Source: Bacteroidales bacterium UBA1680
GTDB lineage: Bacteria > Bacteroidota > Bacteroidia > Bacteroidales > UBA932
Direction: 5' to 3'
DNA: 34,044 nt
Assembly: GCA_002320605.1 (NCBI GenBank)
Contig: DCKG01000025.1
Span: 765 to 34,808 of the forward strand
Within the stretch, counting starts at the first letter, position 1. Each line of letters opens with the position of its first letter. The translations under genes were made by a program, and so were the position numbers. Below, in pieces: positions 1 through 7,814 of the stretch. Under the pieces are notes generated by a model. That model was given only the letters and a program-made list of their open reading frames with translations. It was not told where the DNA came from and did no database searches.

Positions 1-121
1 ATTTGGCGCAATGGGCCCTGAATGTATAATCGGGATTAAGCTTGACCTCTTGCTTGTAGGTCTCATATACTCGCTCGTACAGTTCGACTTTCTCCGGGGG
101 TAATTTACATCTGCCTGACAT
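1..121 (-). CDS. N-terminus of unrecognised small protein (runs off the left edge)
   Basis: An open frame starts at the ATG complementary to 119-121 and runs off the window. The 40 visible residues begin MSGRCKLPPEKVELYER and are rich in charged and aromatic residues. There is no signal peptide or membrane segment in this part. A good Bacteroidetes-type promoter lies directly upstream and a purine-rich AAAGAGAAC precedes the start, so it looks like a real gene rather than noise. Its position beside broken hsdS genes hints at a mobile-element protein, for example a small transposase or helix-turn-helix accessory protein. I do not recognise the family, and this is only a contextual guess. Confidence 0.5.
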   Translation of the reverse strand, partial: MSGRCKLPPEKVELYERVYETYKQEVKLNPDYTFRAHCAK

Positions 122-138
122 TGTTCTCTTTTTTCATG

Positions 139-170
139 CAAAGGTATCTCAGAGTCGTCGGCCTATCAAT
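139..170 (-). promoter_or_regulatory. Bacteroidetes-type promoter for the left-edge gene
   Basis: On the minus strand TACCTTTG (146-139) matches the -7 consensus TAnnTTTG. ATTG (170-167) lies 20 bases upstream as a one-mismatch -33 TTTG box. The start codon at 121 follows after a leader of about ten bases. Confidence 0.5.
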
Positions 171-194
171 ACCTATCTCCGGAGACGCTTACGC

Positions 195-299
195 ATGAGC
201 CCCACAATGATAGCTGAATATAAACGCATCCTTATTCCACATGAACGTATGCAGGAGAAACTGAATGAATTTTGCAACCTGTTTCTAAACAAAGACTGA
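195..299 (+). pseudogene. 3' remnant of an hsdS-like specificity subunit gene
   Basis: The frame closing with TGA at 297-299 ends in residues reading IAEYKRILIPHERMQEKLNE and then FCNLFLNKD. This resembles the last stretch of a type I restriction specificity subunit, where the final target-recognition domain passes into a helix after a phrase such as 'I.IP....Q.K...F'. The frame stays open upstream to the window edge, but that part does not look coding and overlaps the promoter of the minus-strand gene. I therefore read it as a 3' tail cut off by insertion or recombination near 180-195. The next hsdS begins six bases after this stop, as in a tandem hsdS cassette. Family assignment rests on a short stretch and is tentative. 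Confidence 0.4.
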
Positions 300-341
300 T
301 TGCTATGGATACTAAGAAATTACGTCAAAAGATATTAGACC

Positions 342-360
342 TTGCCATTCACGGTAAACT
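342..360 (+). repeat. hsdS conserved-region direct repeat, copy 1
   Basis: TTGCCATTCACGGTAAACT, identical to 1095-1113 and 753 bases upstream of it (a multiple of three). Similarity continues imperfectly into a GA-CCGAATGA-GA--CC block. It encodes the AIHGKLV segment of HsdS conserved region 1. Confidence 0.9.
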
Positions 361-1094
361 TGTACAACAAGACCCGAATGATGAACCTGCGTCTGTCCTG
401 CTTGAGCGTATCAAAGCAGAAAAAGAGCGGTTGATAAAAGAGGGAAAGATAAAGAGATACAAAAAGCCTGTAGAGACTTCTGATACGCCCCATTATGGGA
501 ATGTGCCGTTTGAAATACCAAATTCTTGGGAATGGTGTAAACTTGGAACTGTAAATGAAATTGCACGAGGAGGGTCTCCACGACCTATTAAAGACTATTT
601 AACTAATGATGCTAGCGGTATTAATTGGATTAAAATAGGTGATACTACAAAAGACGGTAAATATATAGATTCAGTAAAGGAGAGAATCCGGCCAGAAGGC
701 GTAAAAAAATCACGGCTGGTTCATAAAGGAGATTTTCTACTTACAAACTCCATGAGCTTTGGACGACCATATATATTAAATGTAGATGGTTGTATTCATG
801 ACGGTTGGTTAGTAATTTCTCCAATTGGAGAAGCATATATGTCAGACTTCTTGTACTATCTACTTTCATCTTCATTCGCTTTCGAGCAATTTACGAATGT
901 TGCAAGCGGAGGTGTCGTAACAAATCTAAATTCAGATAAAGTTGCAGATACAAAATTTCCACTTCCTCCTCTTGCTGAACAAAAACGTATAGTTGTAGAA
1001 ATCGAGCGTTGGTTCGCATTAATAGACCAGATAGAGCAAAGTCAATCGGACTTGCAAGGTACAATTAGGCAGACTAAAAGCAAAATTCTTGACT

Positions 1095-1113
1095 TTGCCA
1101 TTCACGGTAAACT
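1095..1113 (+). repeat. hsdS conserved-region direct repeat, copy 2
   Basis: Exact second copy of the 19-base repeat at 342-360, encoding the AIHGKLV segment of conserved region 2. Recombination between the copies would remove TRD1 in frame. Confidence 0.9.
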
Positions 1114-1271
1114 GGTATCTCAAGATCCGAATGACGAGCCAGCCATTGAACTATTGAAGCGCATCAATCCCGACTTCACACCCTGTGATAACGGGCATAG
1201 TGAGAAGTTACCCCAAAATTGGTGTTGGGCAAAGGGAAAGTTTATTTTTTCTCAAATGAAATCTGCACGAC

Positions 1272-1871
1272 CTACAGGTACTTATCCCTTGGATCTCCAG
1301 CCGGAACGGGGAATTCGTGGCCGTTGATGAAGATGACTTTCCCTTTGTGCCAGGCCCGGCTGCCCAAAAAGAAGGGAATGTGCTTAATGCACCATTCTTG
1401 CCAAGCAGGGAGTTTTTCCCGCTCGAAATCGCGGGCAATGGATTCGGCAAGCTGATCCATGGCCAGTTTCTGCCTAGCTTCCGCCAGTTCTTCGGGACTC
1501 ACGTAGCCTTCGGGCATTCCCAGTTTGGAGGGTAACATCCTGTTTGCAGTGAAGTAGTATCCATCCATAAAGGGTTCATTCACTATCGTCATCTGCTTTT
1601 CGTATTCGTGGTCAATGTAATCACGGATCTGGAAGAGGATGTCTATTCCAACCTGAAGGGGTTTTTCGACGCTGCCGCTGGTGATGCGTCTGAGGCTGTC
1701 GGCCTGGGTGCTGGAGATGATACCGTCGCGCTGGGCCATCTGGATGTACCGTTTGTTCTCTTGTAATAGAATCCGTTCTTTCAAGACAAGAGAGTCCGTG
1801 CCTTGTGCCATAGCTGTTAAACCGAGCATAAGCAGTCCGACGGGTACAAGTATGAGATACGCCCTAATCAT
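1272..1871 (-). CDS. Secreted hypothetical protein, partner of the adjacent beta-barrel protein
   Basis: This is a 199-residue protein with a clear signal peptide (MIRAYLILVPVGLLMLGLTAMAQG). The mature part is mainly helical and acidic/basic with no motif I recognise. The start codon lies 12 bases after the stop of the upstream outer-membrane protein gene, so the two are almost certainly one transcript and may work together at the outer membrane. The 3' end is odd: its stop (TAG, complement of 1272-1274) and last four or five codons lie within the sequence that plus-strand hsdS uses for SARPTGTY. Either the gene ends naturally here and hsdS was joined to its tail, or the gene was shortened by the same rearrangement. 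The sequence alone does not decide. Confidence 0.7.
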   Translation of the reverse strand: MIRAYLILVPVGLLMLGLTAMAQGTDSLVLKERILLQENKRYIQMAQRDGIISSTQADSLRRITSGSVEKPLQVGIDILFQIRDYIDHEYEKQMTIVNEPFMDGYYFTANRMLPSKLGMPEGYVSPEELAEARQKLAMDQLAESIARDFEREKLPAWQEWCIKHIPFFLGSRAWHKGKVIFINGHEFPVPAGDPRDKYL

Positions 1872-1883
1872 AAAAGCTGGTCA

Positions 1884-4763
1884 TTAATAATCCATCTTCT
1901 TCTTCGAGTTTGAAACTGCCGATGTTTTATTGGAGTTGAGCTTGCCGAAGTTGAAGGAGACACTGAACAGGATGGTGCGGCCCATCACGTTCCGGTAGGA
2001 ATCTTCCACATATTCGGCTGAGACAACCCGAGTTAGACTTCTGCACTGATTGAGGATGTCGTTACATTTCAGTCCCAACGTGACCGACTTTATGGTCTTG
2101 CTCAAAGTCATGTTCCAGCGGAACTCCGGTTGCCCGTATCCAGAGGAATATCCACGGAAGAAGACATATCGGGCATCCGTGCCGATTTCCCAGCCTTTAT
2201 TCAATTGGAAGAGAAGATCACCTCCGATGTTAAAGTCCCATACGTTCATATCCGCAGCAGGGTTCATGGAATACGAGGCACGGCCATTGGAAGCATTGGC
2301 GGAGAGCGTTCCCGTAAAGAAATCTTTGTTGTACTTCAGGTTCAAGCCGACACCCCAGTTGAAAGATTGTGTCCGGCTTTCAGCAAAGCCGCTTTGCCCG
2401 CTATAGAACCTGTCTCCGGCTTTATTCCCCCAAAAAACGTCCATTAACGACTTATAATCAAAGTTGGCGAGATTCAGCCCCGGCTGCAGCGACGTGGCCT
2501 GATACGAATAACGGTTGTCGAAACTTGCCTGGGCCGCCAGCGAAAACGTGAAGTTCTTCATCTTTCCGAATGGCTGGTTAAGCATGGCATACAAACGCGC
2601 ATTGGTTCCCGGCTTTTGTGCATTGACTGGCACGGCATAGCGGATGCCTGCATTGTCGAACCAGCTGGCATAGACCGTTCCGTTTCTGTCCACATTGGCA
2701 AATGCATACACCGTAAGGAAAGTGTAAGTGGAGTAATTTACCATGTTATAGTAAGTCATTAAGCTATGCTCTACGCCGGATTTCAGATATGTGTTGCCGC
2801 TTGTGATTTGAACCGGATTGGAAATGTCCGGAACGGGAATCATCTGGCGGCTGGAAGCAGGCTTTGAAGTGGCTCCGTACTGAACCTGAAGTTGGTGGCC
2901 GTCCTTGGCAAAACTGTATGTGACTACCGGTGTGAAGAGGAAACGCCAGTCTCCCTTTCCGATGATCGAATTCACGCCAAGGAGCCTTGCATCCATGTTA
3001 TCATTGTAAAGAGAAGCGCTGAGGCCAAACTTGACGGTGCTGGTATCATTGCTGAATCGCATCAGGACGCTGCCACCCTCCTGCATGAAATGGCGGTCCG
3101 TCCTGCTGGTGTAGTAATCATCGGCATGGCCTGCTTCGTCGAAAGCACTACGGTCGCTAAAGGTTGAATTATAGACGCTGGACAGCTTCGCTTCCAAGCT
3201 CCAGCGCGTTCCAAGCGGTTCATAATAGAAGAGTTGTCCGTCCAGATTCAGTTTCTTCCCCTGATTATCGTAATCGAGCGTCTGCAAGGATTTCTCAAAC
3301 TTGTTTCCGTTGGATACGCCGGCATCATAGTCCAGACTGAATCCGAGTCTTCGCCCTGGTTTGCCCAAGGCAGTTTCTGTTATGCTGAGGGTACCGCTGG
3401 TAAGGAATTGTTTGTTGTTGGAGAGCGATGATGCCGAATATGTTTTGGCAAGAGTAGATGAGAAGGCGTAGTTGTTGGCTGAGAAATTGATGGAATTCAC
3501 ATTGCTCTTCCGGAAATAAAAACGAGGAGTGAAATTAACCAGCACTTTGCCTTTCTGCTTGTAAAACTCAGCATCAAGCACAAGTTGATCTTCCACCCCT
3601 TTAGCATCGGCCCCACTCTCGGTATTAAGGTCACTGCTTCCGGGAATATAGGAGGTTCTGGAGGAACGTCGTTTGTCGTCTTTTGTCACGTGCCTGTAGT
3701 TGGCCGATACTGTGGTCTCGAAATCCTTTATTCTCTGCATGTTGTAATTTGCACCGGCTTTTATGGCTGTGGTGAGGCCGCCGAGGTCGGAGTATTTATC
3801 ATCCGGAAAACCCGATAATCCGGAGGATCCGGTTCCTTCGCCGGATGTCTGGATATTGTAGGCGTTTCCGATGAAGACGGCCTGGTCTTTTTTACCGTAA
3901 ACAGTTGCCATCGCGCTGCCATCGTACAGGAATCTCGTATCTTGTGTGAGTGGATTGTCACTCTTTCCATTGATTGTGGAACCAACGCCAAGGCGGACAT
4001 CGCCGAACCACCCTTCCTTGTATTCTTCCTTCAGTTCCACATCCATGACCGTTTCTTTGGTAATCTCGGTACTGATGCCGCCCATTTCGGCCGATTTGCT
4101 CTCCTGGCGGGAAACTTTGATTCGTTCCACAATCTTTGCCGGAAGGTTTTTAAGAGCCATGGACGGGTCGCCAAAGAAGAAAGTTTTGCCGCCGACGGTA
4201 ATCCGGTCCACCTTCTCGCCATTGACGGTAGCCGTTCCGTCCTCACTGACCTGGATGCCTGGCATCTTCTTGAGCAGGTCTTCCAGCATCGCATTTTCGC
4301 CTGTGCGGAAGGAAGATGCGTTGTAAATGACGGTATCGTTCTGGATGGTGATGGGATTGCCAGCCACCGTGATGGAAGCCGCATCAATCAGTTCCGCGTC
4401 TTCTTCCATACTGATGGTGCCAAGGTCCAGATCCCATCCGGGTGCCTGGTAGATGTCATAGGCCTTGGTGAAAGTCTCATAACCCAGCAGTTCTGCGCTT
4501 AGCTGATATCTTCCGGAGATCACCTTCTCCAGGACGACCTGGCCATTCTCGCCCGACAAGGCGAAGTTCGTGATAGTCGTATCCCCTTGGGGAACCAGAT
4601 ACACCGTCGCATACGGAATCGGCAGCGACGTCTTTGCATCCAGCACCATCGCCTTCACCCTTACTTTCACATATTGGTATTTACGAGAAGCCTCGCTGCC
4701 CACCTGGGCATGGGAAAGAATGGAAAGCGTCAGCAGGAAGACAAAGGATAAGGTTCTTTTCAT
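1884..4763 (-). CDS. Outer-membrane beta-barrel protein with N-terminal carboxypeptidase-regulatory-like domain
   Basis: I start at ATG 4763, which begins a good signal peptide (MKRTLSFVFLLTLSILSHAQ); an upstream in-frame ATG at 4799 would add 12 residues that spoil it. The protein is about 959 residues. After the signal comes a carboxypeptidase-regulatory/CNA-B-like beta domain (VKAMVLDAKTSLPIPYATVY through LLGYETFTKA). A plug-like segment follows (NPITIQNDTVIYNASSF, LLKKMPGIQV, GGKTFFFGDP), then a long series of amphipathic strands ending in TILFSVSFNFGK. This is the TonB-receptor-like 'outer membrane beta-barrel family' common in Bacteroidetes; no TonB box is obvious. It is a paralogue of the product of 15816-18815, with the same domain order and matching plug motifs. 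The ligand is unknown. The secreted partner follows 12 bases downstream and the TPR/HTH lipoprotein gene lies upstream on the same strand. Confidence 0.9.
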   Translation of the reverse strand: MKRTLSFVFLLTLSILSHAQVGSEASRKYQYVKVRVKAMVLDAKTSLPIPYATVYLVPQGDTTITNFALSGENGQVVLEKVISGRYQLSAELLGYETFTKAYDIYQAPGWDLDLGTISMEEDAELIDAASITVAGNPITIQNDTVIYNASSFRTGENAMLEDLLKKMPGIQVSEDGTATVNGEKVDRITVGGKTFFFGDPSMALKNLPAKIVERIKVSRQESKSAEMGGISTEITKETVMDVELKEEYKEGWFGDVRLGVGSTINGKSDNPLTQDTRFLYDGSAMATVYGKKDQAVFIGNAYNIQTSGEGTGSSGLSGFPDDKYSDLGGLTTAIKAGANYNMQRIKDFETTVSANYRHVTKDDKRRSSRTSYIPGSSDLNTESGADAKGVEDQLVLDAEFYKQKGKVLVNFTPRFYFRKSNVNSINFSANNYAFSSTLAKTYSASSLSNNKQFLTSGTLSITETALGKPGRRLGFSLDYDAGVSNGNKFEKSLQTLDYDNQGKKLNLDGQLFYYEPLGTRWSLEAKLSSVYNSTFSDRSAFDEAGHADDYYTSRTDRHFMQEGGSVLMRFSNDTSTVKFGLSASLYNDNMDARLLGVNSIIGKGDWRFLFTPVVTYSFAKDGHQLQVQYGATSKPASSRQMIPVPDISNPVQITSGNTYLKSGVEHSLMTYYNMVNYSTYTFLTVYAFANVDRNGTVYASWFDNAGIRYAVPVNAQKPGTNARLYAMLNQPFGKMKNFTFSLAAQASFDNRYSYQATSLQPGLNLANFDYKSLMDVFWGNKAGDRFYSGQSGFAESRTQSFNWGVGLNLKYNKDFFTGTLSANASNGRASYSMNPAADMNVWDFNIGGDLLFQLNKGWEIGTDARYVFFRGYSSGYGQPEFRWNMTLSKTIKSVTLGLKCNDILNQCRSLTRVVSAEYVEDSYRNVMGRTILFSVSFNFGKLNSNKTSAVSNSKKKMDY

Positions 4764-5154
4764 ATTGTGTATCATATCTATGATGCAGCAATGCAGCAAA
4801 CCATTAGGAGAGTTGTGAGAATGCGTTTCATTTTCTTTTTATGGTTTTTGTAAAGTTAAATGAAGCGATTCAGAATATCATAATAAATGGATGACAAATT
4901 TCTTACATGGCAGAATGAATAAAATACTGATAATGAAGTATATATCAAAATGTCAAAGTGCTTTTAAGAATGAAATCTTACAGGCGCTTTAATAGGATGG
5001 AATTAGAACGCTTTTAACTAGCTGAATATCAAATAGTTATATCCTAGCATATAGGAATTTTGGCCACTCTACATTTGTAAGAAAAAACGTATCGTTAACG
5101 CCAGTTGTCTCTCATATCGTAATTCGATACAATATACATAAGATTCAATAATCT
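4764..5154. other. Long AT-rich leader/intergenic region between the regulator and beta-barrel genes
   Basis: No credible gene is present in these 391 bases. The region holds three spaced GCTTTTAA-type direct repeats (listed separately). It also holds two short inverted repeats: CCTA-N5-TAGG around 5044-5056, and TATCG-TAATT-CGATA around 5117-5131. The region is very AT-rich and is the expected place for the promoter and operators of the minus-strand beta-barrel gene. I could not identify a convincing -33/-7 pair. Confidence 0.5.
4960..5017. repeat. Three direct repeats of GCTTTTAA, possible operator
   Basis: GCTTTTAA occurs at 4960-4967, GCTTTAA at 4986-4992 and GCTTTTAA at 5010-5017. The spacings are 26 and 24 bases, between two and two and a half helical turns. 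Read on the minus strand they are TTAAAAGC units upstream of the beta-barrel gene. They may be binding sites for a regulator, but chance in AT-rich DNA is not excluded. Confidence 0.3.
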
Positions 5155-6888
5155 TTAGAGCATCCTCAGATATTCTTCTTTATATGGCGAGTCTAATCCC
5201 TTTATCCGTTCTTTTAGTCGGGATTTTTTTGTATATACATTCGATATCGATAACCCAAGTATAGAACCTATCATTTCTGGAGCAAAACCGACGATGCAGT
5301 AACAGATAAAACGACTCTCTTTCTTGTCAACGTCTCCTAAGTCTGCCTTCAGGTGCTTTATTATGTTGTTCAGATCCTTATTAATCTGATTTTCAAATCT
5401 CATATGCAGCCTATCATCGTCACTTATATAGGCGATAAGACTTTCCACTTTTCTGACAATGAACTCTTTTTTATCCGTTCTTTTATCTGAATACATATAG
5501 GCATTACATAATTCACCTATGGCCGAGAACTTATCCTTGTAGGTTGCCACATATGCTTTCCTCAGGTCTCTCAAGGTTTTTTCTAATTCGCCCGTGCTAA
5601 TTTGGAGTGAGGTAACCTGTCCTTGAAGATTTTCGTTAGCCTCGGTCAAAAGTTTATTGGATTCTTCTCCGATTTTAAGCAGCCTCTCAACTTCTCTTTC
5701 GCGTTTGTCTCTTTTGTGCTTTTGATAGCTGAAAACAATAAGGAATATTATGCATAATCCCAGTGCGACAAGCAGAAATTGCAATTTTAAAATACGCGCT
5801 TCTCTTTTTGATTTCTCATCCTCAGATGAGTAATAACTCTGTAAGGTCTGACCAATGGAATCTGTCAACAGATTATCTATCAACGCCGAATTCATGGCGT
5901 TAGACTCAATGTTATACTCCAAAGCTTTTTCATAATTGCCGCGATGTTGCTCAATCCGATACAACCAGTACAGAATTGTCTGCTTATGTTCTTCGTCTAA
6001 CATCTTCAATTGGTTTTCAATTTGCGAGCATGTATGCTCGTCTCCAACCAGAGAAGCAGCATATGCCCACACTCCATAGTCTGTAAGAGAGAGAGAACGT
6101 TTATAATCCACCCTAAGCCTCTGTAGTAATGCTAAGGATCCCCAAGGGTCTTGTTCGGGTTGTACAACTTTTAGCCGGGCATAGTTCGACAGAAAAACGG
6201 ACATCGCCACGGTGTCCTCTTTAGCCTGCTCAATTCCGACGCTAAACAAAGAATCTGCCTTTTGCCACTCCTGTCCGCTATAGTAAATAATGGCAAGCCT
6301 GCCGGAAGAAAGATTGCTATGTTTAATATCTCCCGCTTTTTCAAAGGCCTTTATCCCCTTCTTTACGTACTCCTCTTCCTTTGCCCTGTTTCTCGTCTTA
6401 TTATAAATATCAGCGAAGGCCATGTATAGAAGCCCCTGCGTTTGAATATCCGTAGCGTCATCAGCATATCCCTCTCCGATAGAAAAAGTCACTGCAGCGG
6501 AATTATAATCTCCAGCATTTTCTTGGATCCTTCCAAGATAATAATATGCCTTCAATCTCTCGTCGGAAGTACCATGCCTCCGATAATAATCTACCGCAGG
6601 CATAACCACATTGACATCTGTGGTGTCAATATAATTTTTGTCAAGCGCCATAGCTTGAAGCAGAGAGTATTTCGCCTTAGCGGCTCTAGACCGCAATGAC
6701 GATGTGTCAATGGATTGAATAAGGACAAGGGCGCTATCGGGACGTTCTCCCATTAAAGACCCAGCCGTATCCAATTTCGCAATCTGGCTCCGGTTATAGC
6801 AGGAAGATACAGTAAAGTTCAAAAGCATGAAGAAAAGACATCTCACAGTCAATACAGAAGTATGCCTTGCGATTAATTTTCCACACAT
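5155..6888 (-). CDS. TPR lipoprotein with one membrane span, coiled coil and C-terminal HTH-like domain
   Basis: This 577-residue protein has the Bacteroidetes 'TPR - transmembrane - helix-turn-helix' layout. The N-terminus carries a signal with a lipobox-like end (MLLNFTVSSC, Cys30). Residues about 35-350 are helical TPR-type repeats (for example KAYYYLGRIQENAGDYNSAA). A membrane span follows near residues 373-393 (FLLVALGLCIIFLIVFSY), then a charged coiled coil. The last 50 residues form an HTH-like unit (EMIGSILGLSISNVYTKKSR) as in LuxR- or sigma-4-like domains. Such proteins are thought to sense something outside the membrane and act on nearby envelope genes, so the beta-barrel/secreted-protein pair just downstream is the likely target (inference). 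The first in-frame ATG (6888) sits 36 bases after a good -7 box; the ATG at residue 21 is an alternative start. Confidence 0.75.
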   Translation of the reverse strand: MCGKLIARHTSVLTVRCLFFMLLNFTVSSCYNRSQIAKLDTAGSLMGERPDSALVLIQSIDTSSLRSRAAKAKYSLLQAMALDKNYIDTTDVNVVMPAVDYYRRHGTSDERLKAYYYLGRIQENAGDYNSAAVTFSIGEGYADDATDIQTQGLLYMAFADIYNKTRNRAKEEEYVKKGIKAFEKAGDIKHSNLSSGRLAIIYYSGQEWQKADSLFSVGIEQAKEDTVAMSVFLSNYARLKVVQPEQDPWGSLALLQRLRVDYKRSLSLTDYGVWAYAASLVGDEHTCSQIENQLKMLDEEHKQTILYWLYRIEQHRGNYEKALEYNIESNAMNSALIDNLLTDSIGQTLQSYYSSEDEKSKREARILKLQFLLVALGLCIIFLIVFSYQKHKRDKREREVERLLKIGEESNKLLTEANENLQGQVTSLQISTGELEKTLRDLRKAYVATYKDKFSAIGELCNAYMYSDKRTDKKEFIVRKVESLIAYISDDDRLHMRFENQINKDLNNIIKHLKADLGDVDKKESRFICYCIVGFAPEMIGSILGLSISNVYTKKSRLKERIKGLDSPYKEEYLRML

Positions 6889-6923
6889 GTATATAATTTT
6901 CTATTTCAAACAATTTTCTATCG

Positions 6924-6931
6924 CAAAATTA
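6924..6931 (-). promoter_or_regulatory. -7 promoter element for the TPR/HTH regulator gene
   Basis: On the minus strand TAATTTTG matches TAnnTTTG exactly, with the start codon at 6888 after about 35 bases. A matching -33 TTTG is not obvious at the right distance. Confidence 0.45.
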
Positions 6932-7204
6932 GTAAAAACGATTTAAATCCACATGCCAAACCGCGATTATTATCCTCACGGCTAATTACATCGCTTGATC
7001 TTCTGTTTAAATCACAACAATTATCAAATAATAGCACCGAATATCCATGGGCAATCTCGTAATAATACTTCAATCATCCCATTAATTCCGTCAACCCATC
7101 AGATGGTGTTAACTTCTGTGGCAGATAAGAGCAGAGGTCAATGAGGGATGCTTTTAGAAACGGGGGGCTCATAGTGGAAACAAATTCGCAGGCTCCTGTG
7201 ATTG
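6932..7204. other. Intergenic region with no recognised gene
   Basis: Together with the promoter element and the hairpin on either side, this fills the 390 bases between the regulator start (6888) and the next gene (7279). I see no RNA gene and no convincing protein. A short plus-strand frame beginning at 7141 runs through the 7205-7246 hairpin and antisense into the next gene, so I do not call it. Confidence 0.5.
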
Positions 7205-7246
7205 CCCGAACCCCGAAAGTTTTTTGTAAAACTTTCGGGGTTCGGG
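7205..7246. terminator. Perfect 19-bp inverted repeat, probable terminator
   Basis: The left arm CCCGAACCCCGAAAGTTTT (7205-7223) pairs without mismatch to AAAACTTTCGGGGTTCGGG (7228-7246) around a TTGT loop. It lies 32 bases past the stop of the minus-strand gene at 7279-7716, where a terminator is expected. The A/T pairs near the loop and the TCTTTT on the plus side would also suit a bidirectional element. The stem is longer than most intrinsic terminators. Confidence 0.7.
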
Positions 7247-7278
7247 TCTTTTGCCCCGTGTTGCAAGAAACGGGATTC

Positions 7279-7716
7279 TTAGAGCTTAGCTATGAGTTTC
7301 CGGGCCTTGTCTCCTTTCAGTTCCACTATTTCAGTAGCCTTCTGGTAGGTGTAGTCTGAGAAATCGTACAGCTGCACGTAAGCGATTTCAGCATCTTTGC
7401 TGAAATACACCTCAATTCTTATGACTCCACCTTCCGCAGGGGCTGAAATTTCTGGCTCGGCTTCCTTGCCCTCCAAGAAATCCAGTAACGGCTGGCGGCA
7501 GGAACGCGCCACGTCAAAAGCCTTCTTGGACAGCACGATGCCAGAGCCTTCGCATCTGTAACCGCTCTTGTAGAAAAGCAGCAAGAAGATGCCACAAACC
7601 GCTATCGTCACGCCAAGCCCTTTATTAACGAAAAAGAGGGCGATGCCGACTGCAATCAATATGACAGATATAGTGAGGTCCTTGGCTGTATGGACCTTGA
7701 CGAATTTCATTTCCAT
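7279..7716 (-). CDS. Small two-span membrane protein of unknown function
   Basis: I take ATG 7716 (MEMKFVKVHTAKDL, 145 residues), preceded by an A-rich AAAGAAAC. An in-frame ATG at 7761 would add 15 polar residues and is less likely. Two closely spaced hydrophobic helices (TISVILIAVGIALFFVN and VTIAVCGIFLLLFY) form a hairpin in the first third. They are followed by a soluble domain of about 90 residues with a charged tail (ATEIVELKGDKARKLIAKL). The layout resembles small membrane proteins with a cytoplasmic PH-like or sensing domain, but I do not recognise the family. The gene ends just before the strong inverted repeat. Confidence 0.6.
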   Translation of the reverse strand: MEMKFVKVHTAKDLTISVILIAVGIALFFVNKGLGVTIAVCGIFLLLFYKSGYRCEGSGIVLSKKAFDVARSCRQPLLDFLEGKEAEPEISAPAEGGVIRIEVYFSKDAEIAYVQLYDFSDYTYQKATEIVELKGDKARKLIAKL

Positions 7717-7814
7717 TGTTTCTTTATCAATATGTTTGTAAGTCTTTTTTCCGCACGGCACGAGAAATCAGGCCGGCATGTCATGCGGCAGAGAGAATCC
7801 GGCTCGGCATTTCG

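Larger units (their letters stand above)
305..1327 (+). pseudogene. hsdS: Type I restriction specificity subunit HsdS, truncated in the second recognition domain
   Basis: HsdS gives a type I restriction-modification complex its DNA target and normally has two target-recognition domains (TRDs) separated by conserved helical regions. I place the start at ATG 305 (MDTKKLRQKILDLAIHGKLV), not the in-frame ATG at 272, because 305 begins the conserved helical region and 272 overlaps the previous remnant. Conserved region 1, TRD1 (roughly residues 55-235, closing with PLPPLAEQKRIV) and conserved region 2 (IRQTKSKILDFAIHGKLV) are intact. TRD2 starts (LPQNWCWAKGKFIFSQMKSA) but HsdS-like sequence stops near RPTGTY (about 1285). 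The last 13 residues come from reading antisense through the neighbouring minus-strand gene. No hsdM precedes it. It is probably inactive unless a partner sequence restores the second half. Confidence 0.8.

Noticed and set aside
3942..4502. Plus-strand frame of 186 codons inside the first beta-barrel gene
   Set aside because: Antisense to the conserved plug region of the barrel protein; no supporting signal.
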